NCBI RefSeq assembly: GCF_001186125.1
Contig: NW_014040553.1
Coordinates: 179,338-201,361, forward strand
Length of the DNA stretch: 22,024 nucleotides
DNA from: Sphaeroforma arctica JP610
Taxonomy: Eukaryota; Opisthokonta; Ichthyosporea; Ichthyophonida
Direction of reading: 5' to 3'
This document shows positions 9,264 to 18,900 of the stretch, one piece after another. The notes under the pieces are model-generated. The model was not told where the DNA came from. It worked only from the letters and a program-made list of their open reading frames with translations, and made no database searches. Position 1 is the stretch's first letter; each line of letters starts with the position of its first letter. The translations under genes were made by a program, and so were the position numbers.

Positions 9264-12086
9264 ATGGAATCTAAACAGGAATTGACCAAGCAGAATTCGT
9301 CTGTTAGTCTCGCGTCGGGAGGTCGATCGGCCGAAGACATAGACGACGACAACGACGATGGGATGGAAGTCAAGAGCGAAAAGGAGAACACCTCCAGGTC
9401 ATTTTGGCGGGGATATAGCTCCACTGAGGATATCATCGGCATGGCCGAGGAAGATATTCCCACTGATTACACATCGGAACTGCCTGACAGCCTTGATCGC
9501 AAAGGATTGAGGTGGTTGGACTACATCTGCTTTGGGGTGACTGTGCCCTCCCTCGTGTTTTGCATCATATTCGTGCTGCTATTTGCTGTCCTCCCGAGTG
9601 ATATGCAGAAGGCATGCAGTTCTGCGCTGACATGGATTGGAAGCAACTTAGGCTGGTTCTACGTGTTGGTAGTGGCGCTTACGGTGTTAACTCTAACGTA
9701 CCTATTGTTCTCCATATATGGAGATATCGTCCTGGGAGATGATGATGATGTGCCTGAGTTCTCGACTGGATCGTGGCTGGCCATGTTATTCAGTGCAGGC
9801 ATGGGTGTTGGCATGGTGTTCTACGGTGTGGGTGAGCCTCTGTCGTACTATGTGGATCCGCCAATTAGTTATTACTCTGGACCTATGCAATGGGCTGTAC
9901 CGACCACCTTGTTTCACTGGTAAGATTTTTGTCGCTCAGGACGATTTATGTATGGTTATAATATAGAGAAGAGGGGTTTAAATTTGTATTTAGTCATAAT
10001 ATAGTGTTGCAGATGCGTTTTACCCCTCATGATCATAGCTGGTAGTGTACTTGTCACCTGTTTTGCTGCTCTCGTCTTTGCTTTTGGTATTTCAAACACT
10101 ACGCACCGTTTTAACGGCATTCTCTGGTGCTGCATATATGTCATAGTCGTTCTGGTAGTTGCATTTAGCGATAGGGGAGCACCTATATACTTGGCACGGC
10201 TTTGTGCAGCGGGATATGTTTCCTGCTCAATTATACACTATTGTATATTTACAGCTTTTGCTGCTCTCGTCTTTGCTTTTGGTATTTCAAACACTACGCA
10301 CCGTTTTAACGGCATTCTCTGGTGCTGCATATATGTCATAGTCGTTCTGGTAGTTGCATTTAGCGATAGGGGAGCACCTATATACTTGGCACGGCTTTGT
10401 GCAGCGGGATATGTTTCCTGCTCAATTATACACTATTGTATATTTACTTTTTTTTCTATTCTATTATTAGGGGTATAAGCGCGTGGTCTATATATTGCGG
10501 ACTGAGTCTTGCGTTGTCGTATTTTACGCACCGCCTGAAATTGCCACTGACCTTCCGAAGTGCCATGTACCCGTTGCTGGGTCGATTCACCGCAGGGGTA
10601 TGTCAATGTTACTATTGAACGAGTTTTGTGTCAGAACCAGCTATTTCTGTTTACCGGTGTTATATTTTTTTGTGAGTTCGTTTTTATGCCGCAAATTGAG
10701 TGATTCTGAAACGACGAACTGAAGTTGTGAAGTGGCGCTTTGCGAGAGAATGCTGTGCCGGGGCGTGCTCCATTTTGCAGAACGGGTTCAATATTGGGTT
10801 AACTCGAACCACTGTGTTTCACATGGAGCATCAACCTAACTCGCTTCTTGGCTTTATTTTGTTTACAGTGGCCGGGACATATCATAGATACTGTAGCTGT
10901 CTTCGGCACTATCGGTGGACTGTGCACTTCACTAGGACTCGGTGTGATCAATATTATTGGTGGACTAGATTATGTATTTGATATCAAGAATGGTGACCCC
11001 ACCGATGATATGGCGTGGTTACAGGTAGTTATTGTACTGATAACAACAGTGCTAGCCTGCATATCGATCACTACAGGTCTCAGCACTGGTGTGCGAATTC
11101 TGTCAAACACAAATGCGGTTATCGCATTGTTCCTGTGCTTCCTGATCTTCGTTCTGTGTGATCCCATCAGACTGTTGCGGTGCACAGTCGAGAATCTGGG
11201 TCTCTATGTCGAGACATTGATTCATCGCACATGGCGTACAGGTTCGTTGAGTGAGCATGAAATGAACTGGATGACTAGTTGGACCGTGTTCTATTGGGGC
11301 TGGTTCTTCTCCTGGGCACCCTTTGTGTCCATTTTTATTGCGCGGATCTCCAAGGGCCGCACAATCCGACAGTTCATTGTGTTTGTGCTCGGTGCCCCTA
11401 CCATGGCTTCCGTTGTCTGGTTCACTGTGATGGGGCAGGCGGCAATCGACACACTGGACGATCAAATTTTAGCAGGCGCTGACCACCTAAACCCGCCCGT
11501 GGATACCATCTACGAATTGGGTATTGAGGCCCAGATTTACGGTCTGCTGAAGGAAATTTGCCCTGAATGGTTGTACTACACCTTGTCGGTCGTCACGATG
11601 ATTCTGCTACTAGTGTTCTTTGTCACTTCGTCTGATTCCGGAACTCTTGTAATCGACACCATGGCGTGCGGTGGTCAAGTGGGATCGCCAAGAATCCTCA
11701 AGTGTGTCTGGTGCGTTGCAACCAACGCATGTGCGCTAGTACTGCTTATCTCTGGAGGGTCGGATGCGCTGGTGGGATTACAGGCCTGCAGTGTGATCAT
11801 TGGGTTGCCGGTTTCTGTTGCGTACATCTTCATCATACTTGGGTTGCTCGCAGGACTTGCGCGCGATCCCTTCATCTTGTCGCAGCCCGCGCCAATTGGC
11901 AACGGCAAGCCAATCTACGGCCACTTCACGTACCGCGATGTATGGACTGACCAGGACGGCATAGATGAAAAGGGGCACCCCAGACGCGCGACTGTAGCGA
12001 TTGCACATATGCGCCGGTCCTTCGTCTCGTCTCTCAATCCAAAAGCTATGAGTGGCAACGATTTGACTGCAAGAGCCTCTCATTGA
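9264..12086 (+). CDS. BCCT-family (betaine/carnitine/choline) transporter, 3 exons
   Basis: Secondary transporter of the BCCT family, a 12-helix membrane protein of the LeuT fold; such proteins import betaine, choline, carnitine or related compounds, often for osmotic balance. Exons: 9264-9919, 10471-10597, 10869-12086; 666 residues. The ATG at 9264 has a good context (CAAAATGG). Residues 1-75 are a cytosolic, Asp/Glu-rich tail. Family motifs: GMGVGMVFYGVGEP (179-192), the substrate and ion-binding helix; HWGISAW across the first splice junction (218-224); IDTVAVFGTIGG (from 266); WTVFYWGWFFSWAPFVSIF (399-417) followed by IARISKGRTIRQF (418-430). The first exon ends TG and the second begins G, restoring the conserved Trp. 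Bacterial BetP has a Trp pair (W373, W374) in the WTVFYW region; here the second is Phe, so the substrate cannot be read off. A cytosolic tail of about 75 residues follows the last helix. If intron 1 is retained, translation stops at once after FHW. Confidence 0.95.
10061..10447. repeat. 195-bp tandem duplication inside transporter intron 1
   Basis: 192 bases at 10061-10252 recur at 10256-10447; by eye I find no difference between them. The period is 195 bases. Both copies lie wholly within the 551-base intron 9920-10470. The period is a multiple of three, so one frame stays open for 150 codons (10029-10478), a hydrophobic translation that matches nothing in the transporter and is out of frame with exon 2. 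Either a very recent duplication or an assembly artefact. Confidence 0.95.
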
Positions 12087-12927
12087 GGGGCGACTCATTA
12101 TGCATATGAAGTAGCTTTGCAGGGAATGCGTGGGTGCGGCATTTGCGGAGGTAACATTGCTGAAAGCCTCACGCGAAGGGAATGTGTAGGTACTGCGAGT
12201 ACTGTAGTATGAATTTATGTGAGTATCACTAGTATCATTTACGTGCCGTTCATGCAGGCATCCGTAGTAAATATGGACACCAAATATCGTGTCGGAAATT
12301 AACGCTGTTAGAAAATGAAAGGCATAGAAATTTTCTTGTATGTATACGAGTAGGGCAAGACGCGTATATTATTAGAAGCAGATCGTGACGGTCTGGTCTC
12401 ATTAAAATCGGTTGAACCAAATTTTGGTGGTTTTAGTCTCGTGTTAATCGATCTCATCCAACGCTCTATTATATGGGGCATTAGGGTTTTGATACAGCTG
12501 ATCCGTAGTCTACACAATGCTCGTGCCTCTTTTTATGTCATGCTTGTGCGCTTCTCGGCTTGAGCACAAATGTACCGCATATCAGCTCTGGCGCATATAG
12601 AATTACGTCTTAATGTCTGTGATAAATTAGCCATGCATTGCGGATTTATGTGAAGCGAATACTTATTCACGTAGGCTTAGAGCCGTTTGAGCCATCTTGG
12701 TATGTACTGGGAGTAGTAAGCACTAATACACATATATCAAGACTTCTGACCCTGACATGTAGCGACTCAGTCATTCTATGACATACCATCATGTGCTCAC
12801 TGTAAACTTTTCAAACAACACCATGTAGGGTCGTTGGCCGCTCAGCTGCTCAACAACTGGACTTGCACTAGTGCTAACTCTCTTACATATCGTACTAGTA
12901 GGTCGTTGTTACTATATCACTGTGGTG
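12087..12927. other. Spacer between convergent genes
   Basis: Holds the 3' flanks of the transporter (+) and SCAP (-). I saw no AATAAA on + after 12086 nor its complement TTTATT just below 12928, so poly(A) signals must be variant or absent from view. No coding signal. Confidence 0.55.
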
Positions 12928-15900
12928 CTATTCCGCCTTATTATCCTTATCTTCACTACGTCTCCGCGAGAGTCTGAAGAGGGAATTCCCTCGAGAGCAG
13001 ACGACGATTTCACCACAAAACCTCACGGACACCGGTATTGAGGGCAGTATAGTTGTGTCGACATGCTGTGACATATCTTGTTGGCTAACGATGCGCGGCC
13101 TCTCATCGTCCTCGCCAGCGTACTGAGCATTGTGGTTGCTCGCACCATTGGGTGTGTTTCCAGTACTATTTTGCTGGTCATTGTCTTGATTATGCTGCTG
13201 TCGCACTCGCCGCCGCCTGGCTTCTCGTCTGTCAACGGTCACTTGCAGCTTAGGCAAATCTATAACCCGCACGCACGTACCACTAATCGCATCGTATAAC
13301 CCAATACTGTCCATTGCCCCAATGGCCACCAGGCCGTTTTTGAGATGGGCTGGTTGTACCAAGCCCTGATCCTGATGTAGTGAAAGTAATCAAATAATGA
13401 TTAGGGTCTTCAACCGTTTGATGACCGATTGCAGCATTAATGTGCAATATGACAATTGAATGTAATCTGTAGAGGAATTTCGAGGTGAAATATAAGATAG
13501 TGTCTTGGGATGTACATACTAGTTGAGCAACGATCGACTATTTTCGCGCGTCAAACCATCTGCATTGTGTAGAGACAGCTATACCACGAAATAATATTGG
13601 TCAGGCACTCATGTCCAACAGGAACGCGAGGACACGCATACAACTTGTCACCATTTACTTGCTAGTGTCAATCACACCAACTGAATCTAGATATACGATA
13701 CATATCCACACTTAGCGAGTTATATTGATCTCCAACAGCCAACTCACCGGCACCGGCAGATTGCAACAAGCCCTACCACTACGAGCATCCCATACAATTA
13801 GCTGCTCAAAATCGCAGCCCATAATCAGAGTCCTACTGGCTGATGTGTGAGAAAAAGTGGGCCGATTGTCCACACACGTGGTCAGCACTGCTGATGTCAA
13901 ACCAGAGAGCGCACGTGACTTTTTGCCTGGGATTTGAAGATGGGTTTGATAGGTTAACCGGTTGCCCGCATTCAGTGAAGAATAAAGACCAGATTGGATA
14001 TGGTTTGGGACAGCGACAAGAGATGCTCAAAATTATAAAGCGACGGAAGAGAAGGTAAATGGTCGCATCATATGATTCAGAATTAAGAATCGACTTCTAT
14101 AAACTGTTCGGGTATTGATCGGTAATAAGTTGCCGTTACAAACTAATAAGAGTACGTGAGATTGAAAATACCTAAATGCGCATCCCATAGGCACACAGTG
14201 CCATTCTCGTCGCCAGACGCTACACGCAAACCACCCCTAGCCCAATTCCACAGAGAAAGCGACGAGATGGCATGGTGGTGTCCATCGAGTTTGTGCAAGA
14301 TAGCTCCTGCCGATGCAATTCGAAGGCAAATACAAATTGGTTTACTGATTCTATCATAGGCTGTACATAAACTGTGGTGAGGTGACATGTCGGTGCTGTT
14401 ATCTCACCGGTTATTTTGCTACGCTTATCTATGACAAATTAATGGAAACATGCCCCGTGTGGCTCGACAAGAAATGAAATAGGCCAAGTTCACATAACTT
14501 CAATTCAGAATGGGAAGCCATAGGAAAGCCAGTGACGACAAGACCGACAGTACTCACCTTGCGACAGAGATAAAATGCAAACAGAGGCATCGGTCGATCC
14601 CGAAACACACAACTGGCCACTCATTTCCAGTACGGTGACAGCTGCCGTGTGGCATACCACAGACAGAAAATTGCGCATTGTATTCAGATCAGTGATGTTG
14701 CTCAAGGGCACTGTCCGGCCCATGGATGTCATATCCGCATCTGAATCGGAGCTAGTGCTTGCTAATGATGGCAGAGACAAAAATGAGGAGGATTCGGACT
14801 CAAGGCCAGCCGTTGCGCTCCACGCACGCACACAGCCATCTGCATCACCAGATATGATATAATATGAACCCGTCGCTATGCAGCTTACACCGCTCGTGCA
14901 TGCGGAGTTCAACCTAGTTAATGTGCTGCAGGATGATGCTCTTGTGCGTAATTGCTCGCCTCCACTCCCAGCTTTTGCTGAGCCACGTATTCCCTGATCA
15001 GGAGAATCTAAATATGAACTTTGGCCGGGCCTATTTGTAGCAAAGAAGAGAAAAGACACGTTCGAAGGTAAGTTGCTATCTTCGGTTTCTAGCGCCACCT
15101 TGCTTATTGCAGAGCTGTGAGTCTTTCCTGCCAAAAGGAGAAAACCAGGGTGTAAACTTGTTCTTAGGTCTATGTTCTCGTTCGCCTCTTGCATAGAAAC
15201 GCCGGCTTCGTATGCACGATGGACTTCCAGTGAGTAGTACAGGCTTCGCTCTTATTACTGATTTACAGATGTCACTATTTTTTCTGACACGAACTCACAT
15301 ATTATCATACGAGTGCGACCTTGAAGTTCAAGACCCACAATCGTAACAGACACCCACAATACTTCAGACTTCATTAAGTCTGTATGCGAGAGATCATGGC
15401 AACGTATAGCAGACGAGTACAATGGTTTGTGACCACCATAGTTGTACGTACTTGATCTAGGACGATACACACACACTGTCGATACCCACCTCTCCCGCGA
15501 GGATGACCGTAAATTGAGGCGATCAACTAAGAGAGCCCCAGAACCGAGCCCGATTGCCACCAGCCCTTTAGCGGCAATCGCTATACTCCACACAGTTTCA
15601 TCTTCTTCATCTGGCGGGACTATGTCGGGTTGTAGAAAGCTGTACGTTCGCAAACATTGACCGGTATCGATGTGCCATACCTATTGAATTCAAGACGATA
15701 CGGTTTTAGCGCTATCTGCAGAAGCACACTACGTTTCAACAACATGAAAATCACGCCCAGCATATGATGCACTGGGTAATAATGGAACAAACTACTCTGT
15801 CAATAGCGAGACAATGTCCATCATACTAAAAAACGAAGCATTGAATACGGTAGAAAACGGACATAAGAAACATTTGACTGTAAATTATAGAAAAGCGATT

Positions 15901-18900
15901 GAACTACTTCAAGAGCTTCAACAAGTGATAAGTTTTGTAAGATCACATACTTTGACTATGCTATCGGTGCACGAGGAGATCAAAACTTGTTCTGAATACA
16001 CAAGTTGTGAGATTTCGGCAGAGTGTTGATCACTTTCCAAGCCAAACTGGTCCGTTTCAATGTCGCCATCTTTCCACTTCTCAACCATGTCGCTTGTATC
16101 TGGATATATCACATTAACGAAGATCGGCTTAATGACTGTAGATATTTAGGATTGAAGAAGTTATCAAGTGCTTCCTTTTGAAATACCTGAGCAACCGAAG
16201 ATTTCAGGACTCAGGCCTACCTCGCCCACAAAGAACCATTAGACTACTTTCTTATACCCGGCACAAGGTAAACAAGTTTGGAAATGCCAAGAGCACTGCA
16301 TAACACAGGGCACAATCAGCATATATTTCGGGATTCTAATACTGATTGTGAATAACCCGCTTCACAGTACGCTGTAGTCCAGATTCGTGCCCAGTATCCA
16401 ATTTCATAAGTTCACATCAACCATCAAACTCTCGCAGCGGTTGAGCACACGAATAAACATTAGATGGCCATTTCGCGTACATACCTGGGAGCCTATCATG
16501 GAGACCAGAAGTCATGCGCCATACCCAAGCCATGATCACGAGGAAAAGTACCACTATTAAGACCATATTGAGCCACATGTGAGACGTAACTTCTTTCGCA
16601 ATCTCCGTCATTGTTTTCACCAGCGTGTCAAAGACGGTCAAAGCGACGTTGACGATCGATGCCTCCGTACTTACATGTATGGTGGTCAGATCAATCTAGA
16701 TTCCAGAAATTAATAGGTAAGCCGATTTCTTTTGCATTAGCAACATTTAACTTTTTTCAGTGAAGCTATGATAGTGCACGTGCCAAACTCATTCTTGGCA
16801 CACAACAGCATTGTGATACGCCGATTTACGACGATATGCCCTCTAAAAAGCGAATGTACAGAGACAACGCAGAACGACGCTATGCGAGATGCAAGTTTTT
16901 ACGTCCTGATCCCTCCTGGGGGATTATCTTAGATTACTCATTCTGCAGGAACCCCACAAGCGATCGCCTATTCAGTAGCGCCGTATACCGTGTTCGCGAC
17001 GGTTTTCACTTTACAACAAAAATCCAGTTGCGTGCATTGCTAATGCGTATGTGTTTGAATATATGTAGGTATATACCTATTATATGTATATATATATAAT
17101 ATAAATAAATCGCAGGCGAACGTAAAACGTGATCATTTAATGATACTTCCGTGTTGCAATCACGCGCTGATGACAAACTTGTTGAAATGGAACGCACCAT
17201 ACTAGAAAAATTTATATTAGATATCAAATGTAAGCTGTGGTGGCAAATACCAAGGTGCAGCGCGTTGGAACAAACAGTCACTTACTCGCGATCCATTCGG
17301 CCCAGCGATATCTCGAAGCGCACCATTCATTGGTGGGACATAGGCGACGTATCTTTTGTCCAGTAATATTCCGTTGTATTCATTAAGCAATTTGTTCGTA
17401 TTATACGGTGGCAAGCTGATATTTGCCCCTTCTGATTCGCTGAGAATGAAGGCTGCTACCAAAAGCAGAACCATCGCGAGAGCCTGAATTGGGTCAGAGA
17501 TGGTTTGTAATTCGATTGGATTTGGATATGAAAGATGGAAACACTCATGGACCACTGATCTTAAATACCACAAGCCATTTTTCGATTCTTTGTACTAGAT
17601 GCATAGTGATTTCACGCCCACCCGAACCCACTGGATTGACCGTGAAAACAATGTCATCGTACAGGATTTAAGCTCAACTACGAGGACAAACAAGGATGCA
17701 ATCAGAAAAGCCATGTAGTTAACTTGAATACATGGCATTTGGCATACTTACTGAAATTAGCTTGCCCGGCCGGCGAGTGAGAAAACGTGATCGCCGCCGC
17801 CGTGGCTGATGCACTGTCTGACAGTGCTTTAAATGCATCTGGATATCGCTCAGCTCCATCCGTCGTATGTCAATTGACAAAACCGCGGGGAAGAATATGA
17901 TCTGTCATATTAAAACAGAAAGAACAGTACACAGCGATATGAGTTATAGCGTAAAATAGTCTGAGAGGTGAAAATAAATTTCGTTTTAAAATTATCATAG
18001 AAACATATGTAAGCACTTCGTCATATACAGCCAAGTAATTTGGTCGCATGTTGTGAGCCTGATGGAAATGCTATAATGAGCAGTCTGGATTGAAGGCAAA
18101 AAGCAATGCGTAAAATGTATGGGAGATAATCCAGCTCGTATACCATACCTGCAGGTAAAAATCTACCAAAAGCGAAAAAAAGGTAAAGATCGAAAACTCT
18201 CGCAAAGCGTCGATGGAACTCAACGATCCCACGATGGTGAGCATCAACTCCGCCAATAAGTACACAACAACCTTATTGCCAGTGTTCGATAAACCTGAAA
18301 AGTGAACATCGCGGCAGGTGTATAAAGTATGATTATCAGTGTACCAAATGCATATTAGCTACCAACCAGTTTTCAAGAGTCTGGCCGATAAAAGGTCATA
18401 CATAATTAAAATTCGGTGGCGTATACTTCACTTCATATCCAAATCAGCTGGGGTCGAGAAGATGCCAAAGAACGTTTACAAAATAAAAGCTGAATATACA
18501 AATACAGTCATACGGTAGAAAGACATTCCTATTCGAAGCTCATAAAGAGAGGTCACTTATTGAGCAATGATAATTTTTTGTTGGGTAAGATATGTGAATA
18601 CCTTCGGCGACGCGATGGTGTACCGAATTGTCCAAGGGCGTTGCCACCACGGCATGTGTGATGAAGAAGATGTTCTCGACTCCAACAGCGATGATGAGGA
18701 AAGGGATGACCTCTCTGTTATGTCAGTGTAATTTGAGCAAGAGTAACCAGCGATATCCTCGGTTGACAATTTGTAGGCACGAGACATTGGCGGCTTGGTC
18801 ATACTACATACCATCAAATCTGTATTTGCAATATCGAATCCGTTATCGAACATATATTTGTCTAAACATTTGGCCTTTGGAAAAACAATAAAATCATTGT

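Noticed and set aside
10029-10478. 150-codon hydrophobic frame in transporter intron 1, considered as alternative membrane exons
   Set aside because: The HWGISAW motif is restored exactly by joining 9919 to 10471, the frame is off from exon 2, and its length is due to the tandem duplication.
16836-17099. 87-codon + strand frame, basic start, inside a SCAP intron
   Set aside because: No splice, homology or promoter support; likely chance on the opposite strand.
18367-18460. Intronic segments on - that read STPADLDMK and KLLKTG, like human SCAP STPVDLEVK..GLS, as two microexons
   Set aside because: The exon at 18714-18602 already encodes this part (VVATPLDNSVHHRVAEG) and joins 18294 directly in phase. 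The look-alike has an in-frame stop just upstream and would need 14- and 16-base exons.
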